From positions 186,001-250,000 of the forward strand of contig NZ_SPQR01000007.1 in assembly GCF_004766055.1 (NCBI RefSeq): DNA of 64,000 bases, written 5' to 3'. This stretch comes from Desulfosporosinus sp. Sb-LF (GTDB taxonomy: Bacteria > Bacillota > Desulfitobacteriia > Desulfitobacteriales > Desulfitobacteriaceae). Below are positions 16,649-25,489 of this stretch, piece by piece. Position numbers and translations under genes: made by a program. Within the stretch, counting starts at the first letter, position 1. Each line of letters starts with the position of its first letter. A model generated the notes under the pieces. The model saw only the letters and a list, made by a program, of their open reading frames with translations. It did no database searches and was not told where the DNA came from.

Positions 16649-17872
16649 ATGACAGAAAAGAAAACGCCTCTACTAGACGAACTAGAAAAAGGCAAATGGC
16701 CCAGTTTTGTAACTGAAATCAAACGGGCCGCAGTAAAAAGTGCTGCTTCAGCTGAATTACTACAAGTCTTGGAAAGATCTTATGAAGAGCGCAGAGGACA
16801 CTGGAAACACGGTGGGATCGTTGGTGTTAGGGGTTATGGTGGCGGTGTAATTGGCCGTTATATCGATGAGCCTCAAACGTATCCTAACGTTGCTGAGTTC
16901 CATACTGTTCGTCTGCTTCAACCATCTGGCTGGTTCTACAACACGAAAACACTTCGTTCCATTTGTGATGTTTGGGAGAAACACGGAAGTGGTTTAACGA
17001 ACATGCACGGTTCAACAGGGGATATTATTCTACTAGGATGCAAAACAGAGAGTATTCAACCCATCTTCGATGAGTATAGTGAGCTAGGATTTGACTTAGG
17101 CGGATCTGGGTCCTGCCTGAGAACAACTAACTGCTGCGTAGGACCAGGACGTTGTGAACATGCCTGCTATGACACACTTGAAGCCTGTTATAATATAACC
17201 AATGAATTTATGGATGAGCTTCATCGTCCAATGTGGCCTTACAAGAGCAAAATTAAGTTCTCTGGTTGTGCTAATGATTGTACTTCTTCGATTGCCCGCT
17301 CTGATTGCTCCGTGATCGGAACTTGGCGCGATACTTTAAGAATCGATCAAGACGCAGTAAAAGAATATGTAGCTAATAAATACGATATTCAAGGTTTGGT
17401 TTGTGACAAATGCCCAACGAGCTGCCTGAAATTCAATTCTGAAACTCAAGAACTTTCAGTAATTGGCGAAGATTGCACGCGTTGCATGCATTGTATAAAT
17501 ATGATGCCTAAGGCTATTCGAGCTGGCAAAGAAAAAGGCGCTAGTATTTTGATCGGTGGAAAATCCACGATTGTTCAGTCCGCTTTCATGTCTTGGGTTA
17601 TTGTGCCATTCATGAAGATGGAAAAAGAAGACGATTTTGAAGAGTTTAAGGATCTCATGCGCCGCATTTGGGAATGGTGGGATGAGAATGGTAAATCACG
17701 TGAACGTATTGGTGAGACAATTTACCGCTTAGGAATGACCAAATTCCTAAAGGAAACGGAAATTCCTCCTGTACCGCAAATGGTCTTCCGCCCACGTGCT
17801 AACCCATATGTCTTCTGGGATCAAGATGATCTTGACAAATCCGGAACTGCTCTTGATGGATCTAAGCTCTAA
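16649..17872 (+). CDS. dsrA: Dissimilatory sulfite reductase alpha subunit
   Basis: 407 residues. The coupled siroheme-[4Fe-4S] ligands are in C163-x5-C169 (within NCCVGPGRCEHAC) and C207-x3-C211 (SGCANDC). An inserted ferredoxin domain at ~250-290 has C252, C255, C259 and C276, C279, C282. RLLQPSGWFYNTKTLR near residues 88-103 is typical of DsrA. With DsrB it forms the alpha2beta2 enzyme that reduces sulfite, passing the sulfur to DsrC. The sequence is that of the reductive, bacterial type, in keeping with dsrD downstream. GACGGAGGGTG precedes the ATG. Confidence 0.97.
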   Translation: MTEKKTPLLDELEKGKWPSFVTEIKRAAVKSAASAELLQVLERSYEERRGHWKHGGIVGVRGYGGGVIGRYIDEPQTYPNVAEFHTVRLLQPSGWFYNTKTLRSICDVWEKHGSGLTNMHGSTGDIILLGCKTESIQPIFDEYSELGFDLGGSGSCLRTTNCCVGPGRCEHACYDTLEACYNITNEFMDELHRPMWPYKSKIKFSGCANDCTSSIARSDCSVIGTWRDTLRIDQDAVKEYVANKYDIQGLVCDKCPTSCLKFNSETQELSVIGEDCTRCMHCINMMPKAIRAGKEKGASILIGGKSTIVQSAFMSWVIVPFMKMEKEDDFEEFKDLMRRIWEWWDENGKSRERIGETIYRLGMTKFLKETEIPPVPQMVFRPRANPYVFWDQDDLDKSGTALDGSKL

Positions 17873-17910
17873 TTTCAAAATAATAAGTAGCTAACGAGAG
17901 GTGGATTACG

Positions 17911-18969
17911 ATGGCAAAACTAGATCAAGGACCTCCAAATTATAAAGATATGCTTCCTCCGGTCATCCTGGAAAACTACGGCAAATGGAAATATCATGAG
18001 ATTCCCCGTCCAGGCGTTCTCAAACATGTTTCTGAAAGCGGCGCAGCACTTTATAGTGTACGTGTGGGTTCTCCTCGTTTGGTCAGTATTGATTTTATCC
18101 GTGATTTATGTGTAGTGGCTGACGAATATTGTGATGGGCATCTTCGCTTCACAACTCGTAATAATGTTGAATTTTTAGTTTCTGATGAGTCTAAACTTCA
18201 ACCACTACTTGATTCTTTAGATGCTAAAGGATACTGTGTAGGTGGAACAGGCGCATCCATTAGCAATATTGTTCACACTCAAGGGTGGGTACACTGTCAT
18301 ACTCCAGCAACGGATGCTTCAGGCGTTGTTAAAGCCGTTATGGATGATTTATATGAGTATTTTAATTCCATGAAGCTCCCTGCTAAATTGAAAATGGGCT
18401 TGGCGTGCTGTTTAAATATGTGTGGTGCAGCACACTGCAGTGACATCGCGATTGTCGGTGTTCATAGAACTCCTCCTCGTATTAACCATGAGATTATTCG
18501 AAAAGGCACTGAGATTCCTAGTCTCGTTGCTAGTTGCCCGACTGGCGCTATTCGTCCAGATCCTAAGAACAAGAGTGTTATCGTCAATGAAGATAAATGT
18601 ATGTATTGCGGTAACTGCTATACGATGTCTCCTGCTATGGAAATCTATGATCCTAAGAACGATGGAATCGCGATTCTTATTGGGGGTAAAACCTCAAATG
18701 CCCGTTCTGCACCGAGCTTTTCTCGTATGGTGATTCCTTTCCTACCAAACAATGCTCCACGTTGGCCTGAAACAACTGAAGCAATTCGCAATATCTTAGA
18801 GCTCTGGATTGCAAATGCTCACAAAGGTGAACGTGTTGGTGAATGGGTTGAGCGGATTGGTTGGGAGAAATTCTTCAGCATGGCTGGACTTCCTTTCTCT
18901 TCAATGTTGATCGATGATTACATCTTCTCAAGAGAGACCTTCCGTACATCAGCATCATTTAAGTACTAA
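17911..18969 (+). CDS. dsrB: Dissimilatory sulfite reductase beta subunit
   Basis: 352 residues. Cluster and siroheme ligands lie in the [13 protein letters not shown] region (C129) and in [12 protein letters not shown] (C166, C167, C171). The ferredoxin domain has ASCPTGAI (C209) and CMYCGNC (C230, C233, C236). DsrB carries the catalytically active siroheme site in known structures. It starts 38 bases after dsrA, with CGAGAGGTGG upstream, and is followed by dsrD after 37 bases: the standard dsrABD order. Confidence 0.97.
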   Translation: MAKLDQGPPNYKDMLPPVILENYGKWKYHEIPRPGVLKHVSESGAALYSVRVGSPRLVSIDFIRDLCVVADEYCDGHLRFTTRNNVEFLVSDESKLQPLLDSLDAKGYCVGGTGASISNIVHTQGWVHCHTPATDASGVVKAVMDDLYEYFNSMKLPAKLKMGLACCLNMCGAAHCSDIAIVGVHRTPPRINHEIIRKGTEIPSLVASCPTGAIRPDPKNKSVIVNEDKCMYCGNCYTMSPAMEIYDPKNDGIAILIGGKTSNARSAPSFSRMVIPFLPNNAPRWPETTEAIRNILELWIANAHKGERVGEWVERIGWEKFFSMAGLPFSSMLIDDYIFSRETFRTSASFKY

Positions 18970-19006
18970 TTTGATAATTAAAGAAAGTTAGAAAGCTGGT
19001 ATCTAA

Positions 19007-19231
19007 ATGGCAAAAGGACCTGCAAGCCCCGAAGTAAAAGCGAAAGTACTTGAATATCTTGGGAAAGTGCAAAAAGCCAAGAGTAGAGATGTCGCTGTTG
19101 CCATAGGCGAGACAAAGGGCGATGTGGATAACGCAGTTAAAGAGCTTACCGCTGAGGATCTAGTTGAATATCTTTATATTACGACCACCTTTATTTGTTT
19201 AAAAGGTAAGGTTCAAACACCTAATGGTTGA
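19007..19231 (+). CDS. dsrD: DsrD, winged-helix protein of the sulfite reductase operon
   Basis: 74 residues with the DsrD pattern: VKAKVLEYLGKVQKAKSRDVAVAIG, then GDVDNAVKELTAEDLVEYLY, a small winged-helix fold. In sulfate reducers DsrD has been reported to activate DsrAB rather than to bind DNA. Its presence is a mark of reductive dsr operons. A large stem-loop follows before the next gene. Confidence 0.93.
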   Translation: MAKGPASPEVKAKVLEYLGKVQKAKSRDVAVAIGETKGDVDNAVKELTAEDLVEYLYITTTFICLKGKVQTPNG

Positions 19232-19285
19232 TTCTTTTTCCCTAGGTAGACGAAACTAAAGCGATACTTTTTTTATATACTTTCT

Positions 19286-19379
19286 ATTGACCATCTGAAG
19301 GATATCCTTTCCCAAAATTTCTGCTGATTCTCTCAAATCTGCATTGCTGGGAATGGGCTGAGGATGGTCAATTTTTTTG
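19286..19379 (+). promoter_or_regulatory. Long-range stem-loop with T tract between dsrD and dsrN
   Basis: Arms ATTGACCATC (19286-19295) and GATGGTCAAT (19363-19372) are exact complements around a 67-nt loop, and a run of T's follows directly (19372-19378). The loop contains the palindrome AAGGATATCCTT (19298-19309). The shape fits a terminator or attenuator that could lower expression of the downstream gene. No known riboswitch consensus was recognised in it. Confidence 0.55.
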
Positions 19380-19433
19380 TGTTAGTTATAGATTCACTCC
19401 TGAATAAATTGCTCCAAGAAAGGTGCGGGTGTT

Positions 19434-20900
19434 ATGTTACCATTGACAGCTATGAACGAATTGAGTATCAGGAATGTCCCTCGCTTAGTAATTGGAGCAC
19501 CTCAGGGGCGGAGTGGGAAAACAACGTTTACTTTAGGGTTACTCAGAGCATTTGCACGGCAAGGAATTGTAGTTCAACCCTTCAAGAAGGGACCAGACTA
19601 TATTGATGCTAGTTGGCATACGACCGCGGCGGGGAACACTTGCCGTAACCTGGATTCTTTTTTCATGAGAAAACAGGAGATTTGTAGTTCTGTGTCTAAT
19701 CACTCCTTCGGAAAATCAATTACCATCATTGAAGGTGCGATGGGCCTATATGATGGTTTAGATTTGCAAGGAAGTAGTTCTACTGCTGAAATTGCTAAGG
19801 TAACCCAATCCCCAGTGCTACTTGTGGTTGATGCAACCAGGATGACACGTAGTATAGCCGCTATAGTGATGGGCTATCAACATTTTGACCCAGACGTGAA
19901 AATCGTGGGTGTCGTTTTGAATAAAGTAGCACGTGCCCGCCATGAGAAGATTGCTCGTGAAGCCATAGAAGAATTCTGTAAAATACCAGTTGTGGGTGCG
20001 ATTCCAAAAGACATCAATTTACGCATTCCTGATCGGCACCTTGGACTCGTTACGAAGGGCGAAATTGATGAAACGGATAATTTACTGGATTATTTTGCAG
20101 ATGTCATAATTGAACATGTGGACTTAAACAGAATCATGTCTCTAGCCCAAAGCGCTCCAGAACTGCCTCAGTTTGGTGAGTCGCTGGTTCCTAACTTAGC
20201 TAAATACGCGGCCAAAAATAGGGGAATGAAACCCAAAATTGGAGTTATCCAAGACTCGGCTTTTAGCTTTTATTATCCTGAAAACTTGGAAGCATTGAGA
20301 GACTCAGGGGCTGATTTGGTTCCTATAAATAGCCTTTCAGATAGCCAACTCCCTGGAGACCTTGACGGGCTCTATATAGGAGGGGGATTTCCAGAAGTTT
20401 TCGCTGCTGAGCTCGAAGAGAACAAACCTCTTCGTTTAGAAATTCGACGGGCAGGAGAAAAGGGACTACCAATTTACGCCGAATGTGGAGGGCTAATGTA
20501 TCTTGGCCGCTCGATTCGAACGTCTTCTCATAACTTTGAAATGGTTGGCTTACTTCCGCTTGATACCCAGATGGAAAATAAACCTCAAGGGCATGGGTAT
20601 ACGATCATGGAAGCAATTCCAGATCAGCCTTGGTTTACGGAGAATATGGAGATTAAGGGCCATGAATTTCATAATTCCCGGGTGATCAACTTAGCACCTT
20701 ACTTGAAGTTTGGGTTTAAGGTTAAACGGGGGTTTGGAATCGATGGGCAGCATGACGGAATTTGTTATAAGAACGTTTTTGCAGCGTATAATCATATTCA
20801 CGCTCTGGGATGCCCTGAATGGGCTGAACGAATGGTGAAGTTGGCAACCAACTTCAGCCAGACTAAGTGGGCACAGGATGAGAAAGTTGCGGGACAATAA
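19434..20900 (+). CDS. dsrN: Cobyrinate a,c-diamide synthase family protein (DsrN/CbiA)
   Basis: 488 residues with two domains. The N-terminal P-loop dethiobiotin-synthetase-like ATPase has LVIGAPQGRSGKTTFTLGLL (~18-37), FKKGPDYIDASWH and EGAMGLYDG (~95-103). The C-terminal class I glutamine amidotransferase-like domain has YIGGGFPEVFA, YAECGGLMYLG with the nucleophile Cys (~353), and HEFHNS. CbiA amidates the a and c side chains of cobyrinate; in dsr clusters the homologue DsrN is thought to amidate siroheme for DsrAB. The position right after dsrD supports that role. A biosynthetic role in cobalamin cannot be excluded, as no other cob genes are here. Start ATG 19434; ATG 19449 is possible. 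Confidence 0.88.
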   Translation: MLPLTAMNELSIRNVPRLVIGAPQGRSGKTTFTLGLLRAFARQGIVVQPFKKGPDYIDASWHTTAAGNTCRNLDSFFMRKQEICSSVSNHSFGKSITIIEGAMGLYDGLDLQGSSSTAEIAKVTQSPVLLVVDATRMTRSIAAIVMGYQHFDPDVKIVGVVLNKVARARHEKIAREAIEEFCKIPVVGAIPKDINLRIPDRHLGLVTKGEIDETDNLLDYFADVIIEHVDLNRIMSLAQSAPELPQFGESLVPNLAKYAAKNRGMKPKIGVIQDSAFSFYYPENLEALRDSGADLVPINSLSDSQLPGDLDGLYIGGGFPEVFAAELEENKPLRLEIRRAGEKGLPIYAECGGLMYLGRSIRTSSHNFEMVGLLPLDTQMENKPQGHGYTIMEAIPDQPWFTENMEIKGHEFHNSRVINLAPYLKFGFKVKRGFGIDGQHDGICYKNVFAAYNHIHALGCPEWAERMVKLATNFSQTKWAQDEKVAGQ

Positions 20901-21476
20901 AGCATCAACGGACATTTGCAGAATGATAGTCCTTGTTATATTGTTCAAATCTTCTCTGAATAGTTTGTTGGAAAGATGGTCTATTTCAAAGCAATTCGAA
21001 AGCCTTCCGTATGGGAGGCTTTTTGAATTGGTCAGGGCGTGGTCAAAGAATAAAAGGCCTTAGGAAACACATGAGAAATGTAACGAAATATTGCTTGTGG
21101 TTTTCTCATTAAATGTTATGAGTCTTATTAAGAAAATTTTTCTTTGTTTTTATAGAAAAGGAAGTGTGGCTGTCTGGCTAATACTTCTCCTTAATGATAT
21201 TATAAACATAAGGATATTTTATAATAATACTAGGATTTTTCAGAGAGCAAGCAAAGCCTTTGGGAGAGGCCGTTGATGATTTTCAACGTTTATTGCCCTG
21301 TACAAAGCAATTGCGCGGTTTTAGGCGCTTGAGCCTTGATGCAGTTTGAACCCTCGAATTTAGTTCATTGTAACGAGTTGAACCAGTGTTTTTATTATCA
21401 TGAACTTCGTGAGGGACGGGCATTTCTTAGAGTACACTATTTATTTATAAGGATCGAGGAAGGGAGATACATCATC
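20901..21476. other. Intergenic region between dsrN and the LysR gene
   Basis: It begins with a terminator at 20998-21025. Short frames at 20878-21063 and 21091-21276 have no good start signals. Around 21250-21290 two small stems can be drawn, GCCTTT...AGGC and CGTTGA...TCAACG (21271-21276/21283-21288), in the leader of the LysR gene; I see no known riboswitch. The frame of the LysR gene is open upstream to 21336 but has no start signal there. Confidence 0.5.
20998..21025 (+). terminator. Terminator after dsrN
   Basis: AGCCTTCC (21001-21008) pairs with GGGAGGCT (21013-21020) through one G-U pair, extended by AAA/TTT and ending in TTTTTG. Confidence 0.75.
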
Positions 21477-22418
21477 ATGGAACAACACCTTCTTGTTTTT
21501 AAAGAGGTGGCAGAAACCAAAAATATAACCTTATCAGCTAAGAAACTTCACATGAGTCAACCCAGTATTAGCTTGCAGATTCAGAATCTCGAAAATCAGT
21601 ATGGCGCTCGTTTTTTTGATCGCACAAATAAAGGGGTAACTCTTACCAAAGAAGGTAAAATTTTCTATGCTCATGTTCGGAGTGTCCTGGATATACTTAC
21701 GAATGCCAAAGAACAGATAAACGCTCTTGCCAAGGATCAGAGAGGACTTATCTATCTTGGAGCCACTTTAACGATTGGGGAGTATATTCTACCAAATATT
21801 CTTGCATTCTTGTTCAAGACGCATCCTGACGTGGACTTCAAGGTGAAAATCGCAAATACAGAATCGATTTCTCAAGATGTTTTAGAGAAAAAAATGCATA
21901 TTGGCCTGATCGAGGGTCCGGTGCCAGTGCATAAGGATCTTAATGTAGAAAATTTCTGGGAAGATGAGTTAGTAGTCGTGCTTCCGTATTTTCACCCCTG
22001 GGCGTCCAGGAATAGCATCACCTTAGCTGAACTTCCAAACGAACGTCTGGTGACACGAGAAGATGGCTCAGGGACTCGTAGAGTAATGGAGATGGCCTTA
22101 AAAGAGAGAGGGCTTGAACCTGATCAGTTAAATATCACGATGGAATTGGGAAGTACTCAGGCCATCAAACAACTGGTTTCGGCTGGACTTGGAATTACGA
22201 TTATTTCCTCACTGACTGTTAGTAGGGAAGACGATCAGAAAATATTCAAATGCTTAAAGATTCAAGATGCTCCTATTTATCGGCCCCTCAGTATTCTTAC
22301 TAATGCCCGAACCACCCAGACTAAAGATGAACGTCTCTTGATCAATCTCCTCCATGATCATAGGTTACTATCGGATGTTTTAAGTAAGGACTATAATGAA
22401 CTAGAAGATCTCGAATAA
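21477..22418 (+). CDS. LysR-family transcriptional regulator
   Basis: 313 residues. The N-terminal helix-turn-helix reads FKEVAETKNITLSAKKLHMSQPSISLQIQNLE (in two parts, ~7-38), then RFFDRTNKGVTLTKEG. The periplasmic-binding-like effector domain (~90-295) includes IYLGATLTIGEYILP and STQAIKQLVSAGLGI. ATG 21477 is chosen: the protein then begins exactly as LysR proteins do, with GAAGGGAGA about 9 nt upstream. The CysL-like wording of the effector domain suggests sulfur or anion sensing, but that is inference. It is followed by the nitrilase gene after 54 bases. Confidence 0.9.
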   Translation: MEQHLLVFKEVAETKNITLSAKKLHMSQPSISLQIQNLENQYGARFFDRTNKGVTLTKEGKIFYAHVRSVLDILTNAKEQINALAKDQRGLIYLGATLTIGEYILPNILAFLFKTHPDVDFKVKIANTESISQDVLEKKMHIGLIEGPVPVHKDLNVENFWEDELVVVLPYFHPWASRNSITLAELPNERLVTREDGSGTRRVMEMALKERGLEPDQLNITMELGSTQAIKQLVSAGLGITIISSLTVSREDDQKIFKCLKIQDAPIYRPLSILTNARTTQTKDERLLINLLHDHRLLSDVLSKDYNELEDLE

Positions 22419-22472
22419 GCTATTATTTACTCATAGTCTGTAGTGAGTAGTAGGGAAGGACGAGAACAAAAA

Positions 22473-23342
22473 ATGAAAACAGACTGCCGGATTGGACTCG
22501 TTCAGATGGAATCCATTGTTGGAGAGACTGAACGTAATTTTCAAAGAATTATTCACTTGGCTGAGCTTGCTCATAAGCAAAAGATCTCCCTGCTGTGCTT
22601 TCCGGAATGTGCCTTAGACGGCTATTCACCGCCGGATGCATCGGAAATGGGAGACACACTTGAAAGTCCTTGGATTTCACGATTAAGGGAGTGTTCGCAA
22701 GACTTAGGGATCACTCTTTTAGTGGGTCTAGTAGAGCAAGGTAAAGTTGCCAAAAAACCTCATATATCTCATGTTATCTTGTCTCCAGATAAGGAACCTG
22801 CGATTTATCGGAAAGTGCATCTGGGTCGGAGTGAGCTGGCATATTTCACAGCTGGAGATCATTTTCCAATCTTTTCAGCTCATGGAACGACATTTGCTGT
22901 GGGGATTTGCTGGGACTGGCATTTCCCAGAAACGGCAGCGATTTATTCTCTAAAGGGTGCTGAGGTCTTGTTTGCTCCTCATGCTTCCCCACTTGTAGCT
23001 GGTGATCGAAAAGAGATTTGGTTGCGTTATCTCGGTGCACGCGCTTATGATAATTCCGTTTACCTCGGAGCGTGTAATTTGATGGGAGGCAACGGTAAAG
23101 CGAAGGAATTTAGCGGAGGAGCCATTGTTATTGGCCCAAAGGGAGATCTGCTTAATCAATCATATCTGAGGGAAGAAGGAATACTCTCAGCGTCCTTGTC
23201 AGCTGATCGGATCAATCTAATTCGTCGCTCTGAGCGTGCATCTATGAGAGATAGCTTTTTTCTAGCGGATCGACGAAAGGAACTTTATCATGAATTAATT
23301 GAACTAGACATTGCGGATCGTTCAAAGGTATCGAAAGAGTAG
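22473..23342 (+). CDS. Carbon-nitrogen hydrolase (nitrilase superfamily)
   Basis: About 289 residues. The catalytic triad is complete: E45 in LLCFPECALDGY, K114 in IYRKVHLG and C146 in VGICWDWHFPE. The family hydrolyses amides or nitriles of small molecules. The sequence is closest in feel to N-carbamoyl-putrescine/omega-amidase-like members, but the substrate is not evident. ATG 22473 has a weak AAGGA upstream; a GTG at 22443 would add ten residues. The LysR gene directly upstream may control it. Confidence 0.85.
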   Translation: MKTDCRIGLVQMESIVGETERNFQRIIHLAELAHKQKISLLCFPECALDGYSPPDASEMGDTLESPWISRLRECSQDLGITLLVGLVEQGKVAKKPHISHVILSPDKEPAIYRKVHLGRSELAYFTAGDHFPIFSAHGTTFAVGICWDWHFPETAAIYSLKGAEVLFAPHASPLVAGDRKEIWLRYLGARAYDNSVYLGACNLMGGNGKAKEFSGGAIVIGPKGDLLNQSYLREEGILSASLSADRINLIRRSERASMRDSFFLADRRKELYHELIELDIADRSKVSKE

Positions 23343-23467
23343 AAGTGGCCCGCTTTCATGCATAGATTTTCGAAACGGAACCACTCTTGGGTAAAGTTAA
23401 CTGTTAACTTTGATATATTCCCGTTTGTATCAAAAAATGTATAGACTAAAGATGTTCAGAGAAAAAA

Positions 23468-23506
23468 AGAAGCCTTCCTAGCATTGATGCTAGGAAGGCT
23501 TCTTTT
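23468..23506. terminator. Strong bidirectional terminator
   Basis: Perfect 16-bp stem 23468-23483 / 23488-23503 with a 4-nt loop. A's precede and T's follow, so it serves the nitrilase gene and the convergent zinc-ribbon gene. Confidence 0.88.
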
Positions 23507-23515
23507 AAAAACGAT

Positions 23516-23827
23516 TTACCAATTGTTGCGTGCTCGAGGTTGGTAACAATCACGACAATACACTGGTTTATCACCGGAAGGTTGAAACGGCACCGTGGTT
23601 TCTTTTCCACACGTAGCACAGATAGCGGGGAACATTTCACGTGGTTGACGAGAATAACCGCCACCGCCACCGTTATTTCTAGTTTGTGCTTTGCGTGCAG
23701 CACGACATTCTGGGCAACGTCCGGGCTCATTGGTAAACCCTTTCTCTGCATAGAACTCTTGCTCGGACGCTGTAAATTCAAAATCACGTCCACAATCTTT
23801 ACAATTTAAAATTTTGTCATTAAACAC
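23516..23827 (-). CDS. Zinc-ribbon protein with two Cys4 motifs
   Basis: 103 residues. An N-terminal ribbon has NCKDCG (~9-13) and RCPECR (~37-42), then a Gly-rich, basic linker (NNGGGGGYSRQ), then a second ribbon with CATCGKE (~70) and YCRDCY (~90). Four CxxC pairs make two zinc sites. Such small proteins are common in clostridial and deltaproteobacterial genomes and probably bind nucleic acid or ribosomes; the true role is unknown. The start is GTG 23827, with GGAGG 9 nt upstream. Confidence 0.8.
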   Translation of the reverse strand: MFNDKILNCKDCGRDFEFTASEQEFYAEKGFTNEPGRCPECRAARKAQTRNNGGGGGYSRQPREMFPAICATCGKETTVPFQPSGDKPVYCRDCYQPRARNNW

Positions 23828-24137
23828 TAATAAAAACCTCCGTTTTATTATTACCCGCTACATGGGAAGTTCTAAGAAATCTTCCCATAGCCTTAGGCAA
23901 TCGAGAAGGTTTGGAAATCCACAAGTATTAACGAGTTTCTTTTAGTATAGCTATTAAATGAATACAAGTCAATTGTTTACCGAAAATTTTCCACTATATT
24001 CTGTAAGTTCCCACTTATAAATAATAGTTAGGGATTAGGAGTGTATTTATCTCAAAATCCAGTGCTTAATAAAATACGGTAATATCGCATAACAATAAAC
24101 ATAAGAGCATGCAGGCAAGATGAGGAGGATGACCATA
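23828..24137. other. Divergent promoter region
   Basis: About 310 bases between two divergent genes, A+T-rich. It must hold the promoters of both the zinc-ribbon gene and the small gene at 24138. I see no operator or RNA structure that I can name. Confidence 0.4.
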
Positions 24138-24374
24138 TTGAAGCAACTCGATTTAGGGACTCTACCGGATCGTATACTTGGTATGCATAGACTGGAGACA
24201 ATATTTAACCAGAATGGCTATTTGATTTGCCAGTCTTCAGGAGAAAGACTATATAACTTTGAGGATATTGTAGCCATTTTCATTCCGCTTAGTCCAGGGA
24301 GTGATCAGGTTGTTGCAGTTCATAGTGAATATGCTAAGGCGTTTATCCAGGGCTTAATCTCAAACCTTCATTAA
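24138..24374 (+). CDS. Hypothetical protein, ~78 residues
   Basis: I do not recognise the family. The product is soluble and mixed alpha/beta, with one Cys (YLICQSSGERLYNFEDIVAIFIPL at ~28-51, in two parts). AGGAGG at 24123-24128 fits a TTG start at 24138; ATG starts at 24120 and 24129 overlap the ribosome binding site. It stands alone before the Tad locus, and a hairpin follows 48 bases downstream. Confidence 0.5.
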   Translation: MKQLDLGTLPDRILGMHRLETIFNQNGYLICQSSGERLYNFEDIVAIFIPLSPGSDQVVAVHSEYAKAFIQGLISNLH

Positions 24375-24688
24375 TTTTTATAAAAGGGATTGAAAGAATG
24401 AAGTGCATCATTGATATAGAATGGACTTATATAAAGGTAGGGCCGTCTTATGAATGGTCCTACCCTTATATAAGTCCAATTTCTGGCTAGATCAGATTAA
24501 ACTCTCCCATTACTAGTTACAGAGAACAAACGTTAAGCGAATTGTTTCTGAGTCATTAGACATAGGACTATCGAATAGGTCTAGATCACCTTCGATTGTG
24601 ACTATAGCCTTATATTTGTTAGCACAACTCAAGATTATAATGAAATTAATAGACAATAGGTTGCAAAAAGACGAAGGAGGGTTTTGAA
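24375..24688. other. Intergenic region before the Flp pilin gene
   Basis: Holds an imperfect 19-bp stem-loop (24423-24441 / 24459-24477, one mismatch), probably the terminator of the preceding gene, and about 200 bases that should carry the pilin promoter and leader. No further structure recognised. Confidence 0.45.
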
Positions 24689-24862
24689 TTGAAAGCAAAA
24701 TTAATGGGACTCTTACGGGACGAAACGGGACAAGCAATGACCGAATATGGACTCATTATCGCACTCGTGGCGATCGGCGTCATAGTTGCTCTAACAGCGA
24801 TGGGTGGCCAACTTAGTACCCTTTTTGATACAATAAAAACTAAGCTTACACCTGCCACTTAA
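24689..24862 (+). CDS. flp: Flp/Fap-type pilin subunit
   Basis: 57 residues, TTG start with AAGGAGG 8 nt upstream. The sequence has the Flp signature: a short basic leader (MKAKLMGLLRDE), TGQAMTEYGLIIALVAIGVI with the Glu-Tyr pair and hydrophobic helix, and a short tail. The prepilin peptidase would cut in the leader ahead of the hydrophobic segment. It is the major subunit of a Tad pilus, and the assembly genes follow. A stem-loop right after the gene could let the pilin be made in excess of the machinery. Confidence 0.88.
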   Translation: MKAKLMGLLRDETGQAMTEYGLIIALVAIGVIVALTAMGGQLSTLFDTIKTKLTPAT

Positions 24863-24918
24863 CATATTTGTAATTAAAGCCGCTCATAACCATTGCTAAT
24901 TAATTAAGAACACAACCC

Positions 24919-24950
24919 AGAACCCTACTGCCCGCAGTAGGGTTCTTTAG
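24919..24950 (+). terminator. Stem-loop between the pilin gene and the Tad assembly genes
   Basis: Perfect 12-bp stem 24919-24930 / 24935-24946 with loop CCCG and the short tail TTTAG. Probably a leaky terminator that sets the pilin/machinery ratio. Confidence 0.7.
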
Positions 24951-24967
24951 AAAAAGGGGGAGCTGTA

Positions 24968-25489
24968 ATGGGAGTGAATGAGGTTGCGATGGGATTGACA
25001 TTAGGCATCGCTGTCTTCACTGACTGGCGTGAACACAAGATCTACAACAGACTGCTCGTTCCCGCTTTTTTCACTGCGATCCTGCTCCATACGTTTCAAG
25101 GAGGGGTCTCTGGATTGACGAGCAGTCTCTTGGGAGCCGTTACCGGTTTTGTTTTACTCTTTCTACCATATCTCTTAGGGGGGATGGGAGCAGGGGATGT
25201 AAAGTTACTTGCGGTGATCGGGGCTTTTGGCGGTGCCCATTTTGTCATTACCAGTGTCCTATACGGAGCCGTCATAGGTGGTCTTATCTCTGCCGTTTTG
25301 CTTGCTCGTCGAAAAGCCTTTGGAAATACGCTTAAGCACTTCCTGCTCTTTATCCCCATTCTTCAAAAGCCTCAACATATAAATGTAGCAATGAACAATG
25401 TGCGACAAGAGAAATTCCCCTACGGAATTGCGATTGCCTTAGGTACACTGATTGCCTTGTTTTTGCCCTTGGGAGGGAGATGGTCATGA
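24968..25489 (+). CDS. tadV: A24-family prepilin peptidase (TadV/CpaA)
   Basis: 173 residues, about five or six membrane spans. The two aspartates of this family are present: one in TDWREHKIYN (~19-28) and one in GMGAGDVKLLA (~73-83), which contains the GxGD motif. It cleaves Flp prepilin and the TadE/G pseudopilins in the membrane. It lacks the methylase domain of type IV prepilin peptidases, as usual for TadV. AAAGGGGGAG precedes ATG 24968. It overlaps tadE by a few bases. Confidence 0.9.
   Translation: MGVNEVAMGLTLGIAVFTDWREHKIYNRLLVPAFFTAILLHTFQGGVSGLTSSLLGAVTGFVLLFLPYLLGGMGAGDVKLLAVIGAFGGAHFVITSVLYGAVIGGLISAVLLARRKAFGNTLKHFLLFIPILQKPQHINVAMNNVRQEKFPYGIAIALGTLIALFLPLGGRWS

Noticed and set aside
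20878-21276. Two ~60-codon frames after dsrN
   Set aside because: One begins within dsrN and crosses the terminator; the other has no start signal.
21336-21476. 47-codon N-terminal extension of the LysR protein
   Set aside because: No ribosome binding site at its start, and the protein from 21477 begins exactly at the usual LysR helix-turn-helix.
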